DNA of 64,000 bases from Leptolyngbya sp. NIES-2104 (GCF_001485215.1 NZ_BBWW01000001.1:124001-188000); one strand, 5' to 3'; shown: positions 36,579 to 44,921, counted from the stretch's first letter. Program-made: numbers and translations. The notes: generated by a model not told the origin, from the sequence alone.

Positions 36579-37925
36579 TCGCTCTAACCAAGCCCGCATT
36601 TTACCCGGATTGAGCAATCCATACGGATCAACTTTTTCCTTAAATTGCAGTTGTGCGACATCCACCATTTTCATTCCGCCATCTTCGATCAAATACGTAT
36701 GCGGATTGAAAATAAACGCCCCTTTCGCCTCATGATGAGCAATAATCTCGTTTAACCGCTCTTCAGTCGTATACCGCACCAATTGAAGCGATGCAGGTCG
36801 AGCCGTTCCGCCAACCCTAAGAAATTCCAAGTGCGGCATCACCTCATCGCCATAGTGATGATACATCTCTTCCAAAAGCGTCAGATTCTTATCATCAGGA
36901 AACAGCGTTTGCAGATAAGTAATCGACGGATCAACGCTCCGAGCATGAAGCGTCGTATGATTCCAGCTATATTCTCCTAACGCAATTCCTTTTCCGGCAT
37001 CTTCAGCATTTTTCTGATAGGTCATCTCGCCCCCAAATTCACTCACAAATTCGCTCAGCGGCTCTAGGCAAGTTTCCGAAACGATCAGCAGCGCACAACT
37101 TTTTCCGCTGGGAATATAGCTTTTCAATGCTGAAAAATAACCAGGAACCGGATCAGCACAGACACACACCAATTTTTTGATCATGCCATCCGCATCGCTC
37201 AGCGCTTGTCCAAATCGCGCCGCCTGCATGAACTCGTCAAACGTTACAATTACTTCTGCCCAAGGATAAGCCGGAGCTAGCGGAATCTCTAACTCAGTAA
37301 TAATTCCATTCGTCCCGTAAGCGTGGGCGACTTGATAAACTTCATCGCCCCGAAGCTCGATCGCTCTCGGTTCATCTTCCATCGTCACCACTCGCACCGC
37401 GATCAAATTGCCTCGATCGCGCAATTGTCCATATGTGACTGATCCAATTCCACCACTGCCGCCCCCGATGAATCCGCCGACCGTTGCCGTTCGATAGGTA
37501 GACGGAGCCATGCGAATTTCCCAGCCGATTTCGCGGGTTTGTTTGTCGATCGCGGCTAGTTTCGCCCCCGCTTCGACTCGCAGCATTCCCGGCTTCATCC
37601 ACTTCACAGCGGTCATCCGGGTTAAATCGAGAATCACACCGCCTTCGAGTGGAATGCACTGTCCATAGTTTCCAGTTCCCGCCCCTCGCACCGTGAGCGG
37701 CACTCGATGACGTACACAGGCTTTTGCGACTTGTAGGACTTCTGCTTCGTTCGCGGGACGCACGACGACATCGCCGACTTTATCCTGCAACTGCGGCACT
37801 AAAACGGGACTGAAATGATAATAATCCTGAGACAGTTTTGCGACTTGATTTGGCTCTGTAATGAGTTCAAGTCCTGCCAAATCCGCCAAAACGGATGCGA
37901 TCGCGCTTGATGTGGTCGTCGTCAT
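36570..37925 (-). CDS. FAD-binding oxidoreductase (GlcD/FAD_binding_4 family)
   Basis: The product has 451 residues. The N-terminal PCMH-type FAD domain carries VVVRPANEAEVLQVAKACVRHRVPLTVRGAGTG and GGGSGGIGSVTYGQLRDRG; the C-terminal half is the FAD-linked oxidase cap ending in VDPYGLLNPGKM. It resembles glycolate/D-lactate dehydrogenase-like flavoproteins, but the substrate is not assignable. The start at ATG 37925 gives MTTTTSSAIASVLADL. Single gene. Confidence 0.9.
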   Translation of the reverse strand: MTTTTSSAIASVLADLAGLELITEPNQVAKLSQDYYHFSPVLVPQLQDKVGDVVVRPANEAEVLQVAKACVRHRVPLTVRGAGTGNYGQCIPLEGGVILDLTRMTAVKWMKPGMLRVEAGAKLAAIDKQTREIGWEIRMAPSTYRTATVGGFIGGGSGGIGSVTYGQLRDRGNLIAVRVVTMEDEPRAIELRGDEVYQVAHAYGTNGIITELEIPLAPAYPWAEVIVTFDEFMQAARFGQALSDADGMIKKLVCVCADPVPGYFSALKSYIPSGKSCALLIVSETCLEPLSEFVSEFGGEMTYQKNAEDAGKGIALGEYSWNHTTLHARSVDPSITYLQTLFPDDKNLTLLEEMYHHYGDEVMPHLEFLRVGGTARPASLQLVRYTTEERLNEIIAHHEAKGAFIFNPHTYLIEDGGMKMVDVAQLQFKEKVDPYGLLNPGKMRAWLERSI

Positions 37926-38002
37926 TTGCCTGATCCTACAAAGTCTTGTTTCTGACTATATCGGGATTTCAGACTTTCAAATTGTGTAATAAGCGCAAAT
38001 TT

Positions 38003-38166
38003 TCAATAAAAAACCTCGGTCAGAAACCGAGGCAAATAATCAGGGTGCATCTACCATTCCATTACTCCGGGAAATCTGAGGCGCGTCCGGAACAATTCCA
38101 AAAATTTCCAATAAAAAACCTCGGTCAGAAACCGAGGCAAATAATCAGGGTGCATCTACCATTCCA
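38003..38166 (-). terminator. Tandemly duplicated terminator after the cryptochrome gene
   Basis: On the minus strand GCCTCGGTTT...GACCGAGGTTTTTTATT occurs twice, each preceded by GGTAGATGCACCCTGATTATTT. The two copies (about 38110-38166 and 38003-38063) lie 107 bases apart and each makes a CCTCGGT/ACCGAGG hairpin with a T-run. Confidence 0.8.
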
Positions 38167-38199
38167 CTATTCCAATCGGCACAGGTGCGTCCGGAACAT

Positions 38200-39723
38200 T
38201 TAACGTCTTTTTTTGGGTTTGGCAAATTGACGGTCTCGTTCTTTCCTCGGAGCCTGAGTGGATTTCCCAAACGCCGCATTGTAAATCTTCTCGTTCGCCT
38301 CGGCAGATTTGAACAAATCGACGATCGAATTCGGATAGTCAACGCCCAATCGCACCCCGAATCGCTCTTGTTCAACGGGCAACAATTTCCAAGGCTCATG
38401 AACTTTCGCGGCAGGAATCTCTTTCAACGCTGGAAGCCAATGTTTGACATACGAACCATCCGGATCATAGTCTTTAGCTTGTTTTGTGATGTTGAAGAAT
38501 CGGAATCCACGGGCATCATTTCCGACCCCGGCTGTATAGTTCCAGTTGCCCCAATTACTACAGACATCGTAGTCAATCAATTGAGACTCAAACCATTCAG
38601 CGCCCCACCACCAATTAATACCAAGATTCTTCGTCAGAAAACTTGCGACGTTTTGCCGTCCGCGATTCGACATAAAACCCGTGGCAGCAATTTCCTGCAT
38701 ATTCGCATCCACAAGTGGAAATCCGGTTTTGCCTTCGAGCCAGAGATTAAAGCGATCGACATCTGCTTTCCAGTCAATTTTGACTCCTTGCAAGCCCGAT
38801 CGATAAAACACCTGATTTCCATGCTTGGCAACAATGAACCGAAAATAATCGCGCCACAGTAGCTCAAAAATCAACCAGTATGTTGAATCATTCCGCACTC
38901 GTTGCGATTCATACTCCTGAACCTGCCCATAGATATATCGCGGCGACAAACAGCCCAACGCTAACCACGCAGAGAACTTTGAGGAATAATCCACGCCTAA
39001 CATTCCGTTGCGCGTTTCTTTATAGACCTTGAGCGCGTCTTGTTTCCAGAAATACTCTTCGAGTCGCGCCTTTCCTGCGGTTTCGCCCCCTTTGTGTGGA
39101 ATCATCGCTCTTGGATCAGGGGGCGGCAATTCTAAGCCAAAATCTTTTAGGGTCGGCAGTTCACCGCGTTCAATCTCTGGCAGTTCGACTAATCGCTGTG
39201 GAGCCGGAAACGCCTCGTAAATCGTCGAAGATTTCTCAACTTGCTTACGGAAACTGGTAAAGAGTTCGGGAATTTCTCGAATTTCAAACGGTAAATCATC
39301 AACGTGATAAAGCGTTTGTGCCCAAAATCGCTTAGTTGAAACCCCGATCGCTTTCAGTCGTTCCTCTACCGCATCTTCAACCGCCGTTTCTTCGGAAGTC
39401 ACTTCGTGATAGTAATGAACCGCTTCAGCTTCTAACTGTTTCGCGATCGCTGGAATAATTTCCTCTGATTTCCCAATCCGAACGATTAAATCACTACCAA
39501 GGGATCGTAAATTCTCCCGCAAATCCGTAACGCTTTCGAGGAGAAACTGCGCCCGAATTGCTCCGGTTTTCGGAAATCCATACGGAGTCGTTCCAAACTG
39601 TCTCGGCTCAAAAATATAAAGTGGAATGACCTTTGCGCCTGATTTCACCGCTTTAATCAACGGCTCGTGATCATGCACTCGTAGATCATTGCGATGCCAA
39701 ATAATAATCCGCTTCTCTGCCAC
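38200..39723 (-). CDS. Cryptochrome DASH / photolyase-family protein
   Basis: The product has 507 residues. The N-terminal photolyase domain (RIIIWHRNDLRVHDHEPLIKA) and the FAD domain with SAWLALGCLSPRYIY, LIFELLWRDYFRF, TGFPLVDANMQEIAATGFMSNRGRQNVASFL and WGNWNYTAGVGND are typical of CRY-DASH. These repair single-stranded DNA cyclobutane dimers with blue light and may signal. The basic tail (KSTQAPRKERDRQFAKPKKRR) is longer than in many relatives and could bind nucleic acid. It is followed by a duplicated terminator. Confidence 0.93.
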   Translation of the reverse strand: MAEKRIIIWHRNDLRVHDHEPLIKAVKSGAKVIPLYIFEPRQFGTTPYGFPKTGAIRAQFLLESVTDLRENLRSLGSDLIVRIGKSEEIIPAIAKQLEAEAVHYYHEVTSEETAVEDAVEERLKAIGVSTKRFWAQTLYHVDDLPFEIREIPELFTSFRKQVEKSSTIYEAFPAPQRLVELPEIERGELPTLKDFGLELPPPDPRAMIPHKGGETAGKARLEEYFWKQDALKVYKETRNGMLGVDYSSKFSAWLALGCLSPRYIYGQVQEYESQRVRNDSTYWLIFELLWRDYFRFIVAKHGNQVFYRSGLQGVKIDWKADVDRFNLWLEGKTGFPLVDANMQEIAATGFMSNRGRQNVASFLTKNLGINWWWGAEWFESQLIDYDVCSNWGNWNYTAGVGNDARGFRFFNITKQAKDYDPDGSYVKHWLPALKEIPAAKVHEPWKLLPVEQERFGVRLGVDYPNSIVDLFKSAEANEKIYNAAFGKSTQAPRKERDRQFAKPKKRR

Positions 39724-39773
39724 GATCGATCCATCTAACGCTTCACTTTCGATCGTAACGCTTGTTAATAATT

Positions 39774-39800
39774 AAGCGATCGCCAAATTGACGATCGCTT
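39774..39800 (-). terminator. Hairpin downstream of the yggT-like gene
   Basis: AAGCGATCG (39774-39782) pairs perfectly with CGATCGCTT (39792-39800), and it begins 19 bases beyond the gene's stop. A T-run is weak, so termination is probable but unproven. It includes HIP1-like sequence. Confidence 0.45.
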
Positions 39801-39818
39801 CCCTACGAATCAAGGTTT

Positions 39819-40118
39819 CTAGCTCACAAAAACGGGCACACTCGCTAAAACTTGCGCCAACAAGCTCGGAATCAACTGCATCGCAAACTGAAGCACAAAG
39901 ATCGCCAGAATCGCCGAAAAATCAATCCCACCCAGCGGCGGAATCACCCGACGAAACAGATTCAAATACGGATCAGTCAACTGGCTCAAAATTGCGAACG
40001 GCTGCTTATACCAATCGATCGAGGGAAACCAACTCAGCAGAATTCTAATAATCAGCAGGGCAAAGTAAATTCCTAAGAACTGTTGAACTGTTGTAATGAG
40101 CAAAATGGCTGGATTCAT
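39819..40118 (-). CDS. YggT family membrane protein
   Basis: The product has 99 residues from ATG 40118 with AGGAAGG upstream; longer starts run into the neighbour. Two hydrophobic segments (about 3-25 and 68-95) bracket the family core IRILLSWFPSIDW...LSQLTDPYLNLFRRVIPPLGGIDFSAI. YggT proteins are thylakoid or plasma-membrane proteins linked to osmotic tolerance, cytochrome assembly (CCB3-like) and cell division. The exact role is not known here. Confidence 0.9.
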   Translation of the reverse strand: MNPAILLITTVQQFLGIYFALLIIRILLSWFPSIDWYKQPFAILSQLTDPYLNLFRRVIPPLGGIDFSAILAIFVLQFAMQLIPSLLAQVLASVPVFVS

Positions 40119-40212
40119 AACCTTCCTGTTTCCTTGTGTAGGGATGTCTGATTCACTCTCAGTACAGTTTAAGCGATTTTTTCCGTTGTTGTACTCTCGC
40201 CTCAGAAGCACC

Positions 40213-40539
40213 TTACTCTTCGCGAATAATCTCTCTCGCTCCCGGCAAATCATTCTCAACGGCGCGTCCATTCACGCTGCCCAACTGTTGCCGCACATCA
40301 TCGATCGCATCATTCAACTGAGCAATCTTATCTTCTAAACTGCGTCTAGCCAACTCGATATTCTGCTCAGACGAACCTCTCACCCGTTTTTTGGGCTTCG
40401 CGTTCTGCAATTCCGGCTTTTCTTCGACTTCCTCTGCCAATCGTTGCGATGTCACCACCGAGCCAATAATGCCGCCAACAATGCCACCGACGATCGCGCC
40501 GAGGACAAATCCACCAGAAAAATTATCTTGTTGACTCAT
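40213..40539 (-). CDS. Gly-rich membrane-anchored coiled-coil protein
   Basis: The product has 108 residues. A glycine-zipper membrane segment (about 9-29, GGFVLGAIVGGIVGGIIGSVV) is followed by a basic stretch (PKKRVRG) and a helical coiled coil (LARRSLEDKIAQLNDAIDDVRQQL). The pattern is common among cyanobacterial hypothetical proteins and related to YtxH-like ones. Function unknown. Confidence 0.78.
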   Translation of the reverse strand: MSQQDNFSGGFVLGAIVGGIVGGIIGSVVTSQRLAEEVEEKPELQNAKPKKRVRGSSEQNIELARRSLEDKIAQLNDAIDDVRQQLGSVNGRAVENDLPGAREIIREE

Positions 40540-40584
40540 GGGCGATCGTTCCTCAAGCTTTACTCCTTTTTATTGTATCGATCC

Positions 40585-41235
40585 TCAAGTACCAAAAATG
40601 CGATCGCCCGCATCTCCCAACCCAGGGACAATAAAACCGCGATCGTTCAACACTTCATCGATTCCCGCTGTATAAATCGCCAAACTCGGATACGCACTTC
40701 CCAGTTTTTGCAGCGCAGGCGGAGCCGCCACCACCGCGACAATTCTCACCATTGCCGGATCAATTCCCCGTTTCGTCAATTCTTCCATTGCCCGAACCGA
40801 GCTTCCCCCCGTCGCCAACATCGGATCGACAATCAACACTCGCGTCTGTGGATCAAATCGCTCCGGCAACTTATTCAAATAGCAACTCGCCTCTAGCGTC
40901 TCTTCATTCCGCACCAATCCCAAATGGTAAATCGATGCCAGCGGCAACAAAGTCTGTGCGCCATCGAGTAATCCGAGTCCAGCCCGCAGAATCGGCACAA
41001 CCACGATCGGAATCTCTGGATTGATAAACGTGGCAGGACAAGGAGCGAGGGGAGTTTCAACCGTGGTATCGATCGTGGGCAACCATTCGCGTACTGCTTC
41101 GTAAGTCAGCCACCGTCCCAGTTCCGTAATGGCAGTCCGAAACAAAGTCGAAGGGGTGGAAGCATCGCGAGCGACACCCAGCCAATGTTTGATTAAGGGA
41201 TGTGGCGGGACGTATACGCGCAGTTGCAGAGTCAT
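40585..41235 (-). CDS. upp: Uracil phosphoribosyltransferase
   Basis: The product has 216 residues. The PRPP-binding loop VLIVDPMLATGGSSVRAMEEL, the early PILRAGLGLLDGAQTLLP and the uracil-binding end GFIVPGLGDAGDRIFGT are all present. It makes UMP from uracil and PRPP in pyrimidine salvage. The length is normal and no other salvage gene is adjacent. ATG 41235 (MTLQLRVYVPPHPLIKHWL) fits the family start. Confidence 0.95.
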   Translation of the reverse strand: MTLQLRVYVPPHPLIKHWLGVARDASTPSTLFRTAITELGRWLTYEAVREWLPTIDTTVETPLAPCPATFINPEIPIVVVPILRAGLGLLDGAQTLLPLASIYHLGLVRNEETLEASCYLNKLPERFDPQTRVLIVDPMLATGGSSVRAMEELTKRGIDPAMVRIVAVVAAPPALQKLGSAYPSLAIYTAGIDEVLNDRGFIVPGLGDAGDRIFGT

Positions 41236-41356
41236 AAATCACTCCAGTACGAATGAATCTGAACCATCATACTCCGTCTCTATCAATATTTTCGGTTATT
41301 TCCTTGCCAGCAAATCAAATTTTCTACTAAATTGTTGGAATACTTTCTCATTAGTA

Positions 41357-41386
41357 TTGACAAAGATTTTCAATAAGCTTTATAGT
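41357..41386 (+). promoter_or_regulatory. Near-consensus sigma70 promoter
   Basis: TTGACA (41357-41362), 18 bases, TATAGT (41381-41386). It is the strongest promoter-like sequence seen in the window, and the next 75 bases hold a terminator rather than a gene. Confidence 0.65.
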
Positions 41387-41392
41387 AACGTT

Positions 41393-41464
41393 CAGTGTTC
41401 TCCTCTCTAGAGGATCGGCAGATGGGCGTAGGAAGTGATAGATTTCTTACGTCCTCTTTTTTTA
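41393..41464 (+). ncRNA. Candidate small RNA of about 72 nt
   Basis: Starting about seven bases after the -10 box and ending in the T-run of an intrinsic terminator (CGTAGGAAGT at 41427-41436 pairs with ATTTCTTACG at 41442-41451, then eight T). Before it lies a small hairpin, CCTCTCTAGAGG. No start codon with a useful frame is inside. It could also be a transcription attenuator for the antitoxin gene beginning 46 bases later. Not matched to a named family. Confidence 0.55.
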
Positions 41465-41509
41465 TAGTTTTGCTAAGATTCGAGACAAGCCATTTGGAAA
41501 AATCGATTG

Positions 41510-41863
41510 ATGACCTACAGAGAAATCCTGCTGCAAGAAGTCGAAACCGCCTCTGACGAAGTTCTTGCCGAAGCGATCGACTTTATTCGCTTTCTCAAAT
41601 CAAAATCAGGGGCAAACTCGCCCAGTGATCAAGAATCGCCAGAGTCGGTTGCAGGAGTTAACTCAGAGCAGCTTAACGATCCGAAAACAGCATTTGGATC
41701 ATTTCTAGCTGACCTGAAACAACTTCCCCTCCAACGTGCTGAACCCCTACGGCAGGATACAAAGGGCAGGAATCTCTCCCCCTTCATCGGGACATGGCAA
41801 GGAAATGACCTCGAAGAATGTCTGCGCTTTGTGGAAGAAACTCGCTCTCAAGCGGAGTTCTAG
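41510..41863 (+). CDS. Antitoxin-like protein (VapB-type partner)
   Basis: The product has 117 residues from the second Met (41510). The N-terminus (TYREILLQEVETASDEVLAEAIDFIRFLKSK) resembles the DUF2281-like helical antitoxin start; the remainder is Ser/Glu-rich and probably disordered, wrapping the toxin. The stop is 8 bases before the PIN toxin start, so the two are translationally coupled. It lacks a recognisable DNA-binding domain. Confidence 0.7.
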   Translation: MTYREILLQEVETASDEVLAEAIDFIRFLKSKSGANSPSDQESPESVAGVNSEQLNDPKTAFGSFLADLKQLPLQRAEPLRQDTKGRNLSPFIGTWQGNDLEECLRFVEETRSQAEF

Positions 41864-41871
41864 CACCGCTC

Positions 41872-42315
41872 ATGTTTTTACTAGATACGAATCACTGTAG
41901 TTACATCATTGATAACCATCCTCAAGTGAGCGCAGAGTTTCGATCGCGCTCAGAAGCCAGCTTTGCGGTTAGCATCATTACTTATGGCGAACTGCTCTAC
42001 ATGGTTGAGAAATCTACTCAAAAGGTTGGCAACCTCAAGTCAGTTCGATCCTTTCTCAATACGATCGGACTCTATCTGCTCGATGAAGAAACGGCAATCA
42101 TTTACAGCCAATTAAAGATCGCACTCTTCAACCAATTCGCGCCCAAAGATCAAGCCAAACGACGCAAAGCAAGCATTCAAACTCTTGGCTTCGATGATAA
42201 CGATCTCTGGATCGCTGCCACCGCACTACAGCATAATCTCACGCTTATCTCTGCTGATAGCGACTTCCCTCGAATGCAGCAAGTCTGCCCGTTGAGTGTC
42301 GAATCCTGGAGTTAA
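41872..42315 (+). CDS. PIN-domain toxin (VapC-like)
   Basis: The product has 147 residues from ATG 41872; the longer frame to 41818 overlaps the antitoxin and was rejected. PIN motifs are FLLDTNHCSYII (first Asp), TYGELLYMVEK (Glu), and DDNDLWIAATALQHNLTLISADSDF (two Asp and the final D). VapC toxins are Mg2+-dependent ribonucleases cleaving tRNA or rRNA. Catalytic residues look intact, so the toxin should be active. Confidence 0.9.
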   Translation: MFLLDTNHCSYIIDNHPQVSAEFRSRSEASFAVSIITYGELLYMVEKSTQKVGNLKSVRSFLNTIGLYLLDEETAIIYSQLKIALFNQFAPKDQAKRRKASIQTLGFDDNDLWIAATALQHNLTLISADSDFPRMQQVCPLSVESWS

Positions 42316-42599
42316 CCATCAAGTCTGGTAAAGCTCGAAGGTAGTCGCGTAGCCTAGTAAATAGCATCAGTGACTAAACGCATGTATCTACAATCGCGCT
42401 CATGGAATTTGACGTTGAGCTTTGTAACTATAGGTTTCGTCGTAATCGATCGTTCCAAATAATTCTACAATTTTGCAGCGTTGGCGGCACTGAACATACT
42501 TGTGCAGAGCGATTTCGATGAACAATTCCAAACATCGATACGCATCTCTTACCGATTGATCTGTCGATACTTAGCGTGATGCGCAAAATGTAAGCAACC

Positions 42600-42971
42600 A
42601 TGAGTAAAAAGTCCTTCTCAGCCAGAATCGAATCAAACATCTACGATCAGATCAAAGCCCACTGTCAGGAACAACAAATTTCACAAGCTCAGTTGTTAGA
42701 ACAGTGGGCGATTGATTTCTTCAATCTTAGCGAACGCAAAACTGAGAAGAGACAATACGAGCAATTTGAGCCAGTTCAAGCAGGTCCCGGCTGTACTCCG
42801 ATCGAAGAGTTAAACTTTGCGGTTCGTACCTACATTCGCTTAAAACGCGCTGAAATTCATACAGTTGAAGAACTGGGAACTCTTTCTGAGCAAGATTTGT
42901 TCGACATCAAAGACCTCGGAGCCAAATCCATCGAAGAAATATTCGAGGGGCTTAATCGTAGTATCATCTAG
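42600..42971 (+). CDS. Small protein with RNA polymerase alpha-CTD-like domain
   Basis: The product has 123 residues. The N-terminal part (about 3-44, KSFSARIESNIYDQIKAHC...AQLLEQWAIDFF) resembles a ribbon-helix-helix DNA-binding fold. Residues about 66-118 (PIEELNFAVRTYIRLKRAEIHTVEELGTL...DIKDLGAKSIEEIFEGL) match the alpha-CTD, the helix-hairpin-helix-like domain that binds UP elements. The Arg of the VRT motif (E. coli R265) and the GxKS loop are kept, but the N268 position is Ile. Such a protein could act as a DNA-bound docking site that recruits or mimics polymerase. No rpoA gene is near. Homology is by pattern only. Confidence 0.75.
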   Translation: MSKKSFSARIESNIYDQIKAHCQEQQISQAQLLEQWAIDFFNLSERKTEKRQYEQFEPVQAGPGCTPIEELNFAVRTYIRLKRAEIHTVEELGTLSEQDLFDIKDLGAKSIEEIFEGLNRSII

Positions 42972-43016
42972 CCCAAAACGACCGTCTGCGTTCACCACTC
43001 TCTAGAGGATTGTGTA

Positions 43017-43049
43017 CGGTACAGGCTGCAATACGGTGCATCTGTACCG
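43017..43049. repeat. Hairpin after the alpha-CTD-like gene
   Basis: CGGTACAG (43017-43024) pairs with CTGTACCG (43042-43049). It lies 45 bases after the stop and has no T-run. Confidence 0.45.
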
Positions 43050-43108
43050 CATTATTTCTACAGAATGGGCGCAGAATCTTGAACGAAGAGCCAAGTCATC
43101 GTATTGGG

Positions 43109-43315
43109 TTATGAACGATGCCAAACCGGCATTTCTGCATGACAGTGACTACAGCGCCAATATACTCCGCTTGGTCTGACATGGCGGAGAAGAACATAGG
43201 AACAGCATGGGCAGCTATGCTGGCTTGTTGTACTTTGATCAAATGTGGTTTTACTGGAAGCGCTAAGATTCAGTTGGGATGAAACCTCTAGGAAAATCTT
43301 GGTTGAAGTATGCAT
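43109..43315 (-). CDS. Small zinc-ribbon protein (paralog of the 21272-21496 gene)
   Basis: The product has 68 residues. The Ser/Thr-rich N-terminus is followed by CPCCSYVLLRHVRPSGVYWRCSHCHAEMP, with the same CxxC pairs and HVR...YW...EMP layout as the gene at 21272. Function unknown. The tail is short. Confidence 0.7.
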   Translation of the reverse strand: MHTSTKIFLEVSSQLNLSASSKTTFDQSTTSQHSCPCCSYVLLRHVRPSGVYWRCSHCHAEMPVWHRS

Positions 43316-43450
43316 ATTAAAAAGAGTTTTTTACAAGGGTTGCTCTAGGTCGCTTGAGCTGAAAAGGCTATAAATCCCAGAAGTAAAAGGCTCGATCGCA
43401 CTAAAGATCAAGCTCCGAAACGACTCATTGTTCTAGAGTTTAAATTGGAT

Positions 43451-43493
43451 AAAAAAACTCCCATCTACTTATTGTTAAGTCAGTAGTGGAAGT
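43451..43493 (-). terminator. Intrinsic terminator of nblA
   Basis: On the minus strand ACTTCCACTACT pairs with AGTAGATGGGAGT (with one bulge) and is followed by seven T. It begins about 28 bases beyond the nblA stop. Confidence 0.8.
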
Positions 43494-43520
43494 TAGGAGC
43501 AAGCCAGTAATTCTGACTAA

Positions 43521-43718
43521 TTAGAAAAGCAGTGAGTTTAACTTCAGTTGCCACTCTTGCTTTAGAAGCTCTTGATACATTGTTTTCTGAACAAGCATGA
43601 GCTGATGCTGCACGATTAGAAATTCTTGTGCCTGCTCACGGGACATCTGGCGCACTTGAACTGTAAAATCTCTAAGGCTGAATTCTTGTTCTAGGGTAAG
43701 TTCGATCGATGAGTTCAT
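43521..43718 (-). CDS. nblA: NblA family phycobilisome degradation protein
   Basis: The product has 65 residues, the family size. The pattern SSIELTLEQEFSLRDFTVQVRQMSREQAQEFLIVQHQLMLVQKTMYQELLKQEW matches NblA, a helical dimer that binds phycobiliproteins and recruits the ClpC protease to degrade phycobilisomes under nitrogen or sulfur starvation. The C-terminal ClpC-binding region (LKLNSLLF) diverges. A structured inverted repeat lies upstream at 43784-43902 and may be regulatory. An unusual clpC gene lies in the same window (49404). Confidence 0.93.
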   Translation of the reverse strand: MNSSIELTLEQEFSLRDFTVQVRQMSREQAQEFLIVQHQLMLVQKTMYQELLKQEWQLKLNSLLF

Positions 43719-43783
43719 ACTGACCTCTGATAACCCTAATTAGGGAAGAATTTTGAGCCTGACAGCATAGCGTCTCGAATGGT

Positions 43784-43902
43784 GCTCTGAAGGATTCGAT
43801 TGCTCGGTCAGGTCTAAAGTTGTCACTCGCTAGGCTCACCTATCTAGCATAACGAAAGATGAATAGACCTGACCAAGTAAATTAAAGATGTACCTTCAGA
43901 GC
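43784..43902. repeat. Nested inverted repeat between nblA and the fasciclin gene
   Basis: Outer pair GCTCTGAAGG (43784-43793) and CCTTCAGAGC (43893-43902); inner pair GGTCAGGTCTA (about 43806-43816) and TAGACCTGACC (about 43864-43874). Both pairs are perfect. It occupies the nblA promoter region. Confidence 0.7.
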
Positions 43903-43914
43903 GATCAAACGAAC

Positions 43915-43952
43915 GACTCTCACCTACTTGCATTAAGTTAAAGGTGAGAGTC
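43915..43952 (-). terminator. Hairpin downstream of the fasciclin gene
   Basis: GACTCTCACCT (43915-43925) and AGGTGAGAGTC (43942-43952) pair perfectly with a 16-base loop. It lies 39 bases past the fasciclin stop, oriented for the minus strand; there is no clear T-run. Confidence 0.6.
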
Positions 43953-43990
43953 GAAAGCGGACAATCCAGACTAGAAATCTAGAATTCTGC

Positions 43991-44392
43991 TTATGCAGGC
44001 ATCAGCACTGTATCAATAATATGAATAACTCCATTGTCTGCGGCTACATCAGGAGTTGTCACTGTCGATTCGTTAATCTTGACACCTTTGGAGCTATCAA
44101 TTTTGACTTCTGAACCTTGAACCGTTTTCGCTGATTTTAGCTTTGTCACATCAGCCGCCATCACTTTACCAGAGACAACGTGGTAAGTCAGAATTTTCTT
44201 GAGTTGAGGAACGTCTTTGAGCAATCCCTCGACTGTTCCTTCTGGCAATTTAGCAAACGCTTCATCTGTGGGTGCGAACACCGTGAAGGGTCCTGCGCCT
44301 TTGAGGGTTTCAATCAGTCCAGCCGCCTTGAGTGCAGCAGCCAGAGTGTTAAAGGAACCTGCTTGAACGGCAGTATCAACAATATCAGCCAT
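43991..44392 (-). CDS. Fasciclin-domain protein
   Basis: The product has 133 residues, a single FAS1 domain with both conserved boxes: [17 protein letters not shown] (H1) and [11 protein letters not shown] (H2), ending [13 protein letters not shown]. There is no signal peptide, so it is cytoplasmic or exported by another route. Cyanobacterial FAS1 proteins of this size respond to light or other stress. Monocistronic. Confidence 0.93.
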   Translation of the reverse strand: MADIVDTAVQAGSFNTLAAALKAAGLIETLKGAGPFTVFAPTDEAFAKLPEGTVEGLLKDVPQLKKILTYHVVSGKVMAADVTKLKSAKTVQGSEVKIDSSKGVKINESTVTTPDVAADNGVIHIIDTVLMPA

Positions 44393-44921
44393 GAGTCCAC
44401 CTTGTGTTTATGGTTTATTAGCACCGATTAGGGCTAACAATCACAAGTATGTCAGCCCGATGCTTGAAATCGTGTTTGATTTGTTGCTTGAATAATATTT
44501 TAATATCTTTTTCTCACAAAGTAGGCGAATTGTTTGAAGTCATTGCAATTCTCTTGGGTCAGATGACAAAATTCCCCAGATGGAAAGGCTTGAGAAAATG
44601 CGCTTCAGGCTGCAATTGTCACTGTTGCGTGAACTCTGTGAGAGCAGAAGTTGCAGTTTGATTCTCTGAATGAGTTAATTTACTACGAAATCAATCATCA
44701 TCAAACTGAGTCAATGGACAGATGACACCTTGGGTAATTCTGTCTCTAACCATCCGAATCTAGCACATAAAACATCGAACAATCTCTTTTCTCAGCAGCA
44801 TTTCGGAACATTGTTTGATTTGATTGAATTCATGGCAGAAATCCTTTATCGTAGCTCAGCGATGGTAGTTGGATCTCATTGACTACGATCGCTTTATCAA
44901 CTTTATGGTCATCACCAAAAT
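44393..44921. other. 530-base stretch upstream of fasciclin and desaturase genes
   Basis: It is AT-rich and must hold two divergent promoters, for the fasciclin gene on the minus strand and the desaturase on the plus strand. The only frame of note (44449, 70 residues) is Cys-rich without a credible family, and I do not call it. Confidence 0.4.

Noticed and set aside
38003-38166. CRISPR-like tandem pair
   Set aside because: Only two copies, each a terminator hairpin with T-run; no further spacing pattern.
44449-44661. 70-residue Cys-rich frame
   Set aside because: Composition is odd for the genome, no family resemblance, and it lies in a likely promoter region.
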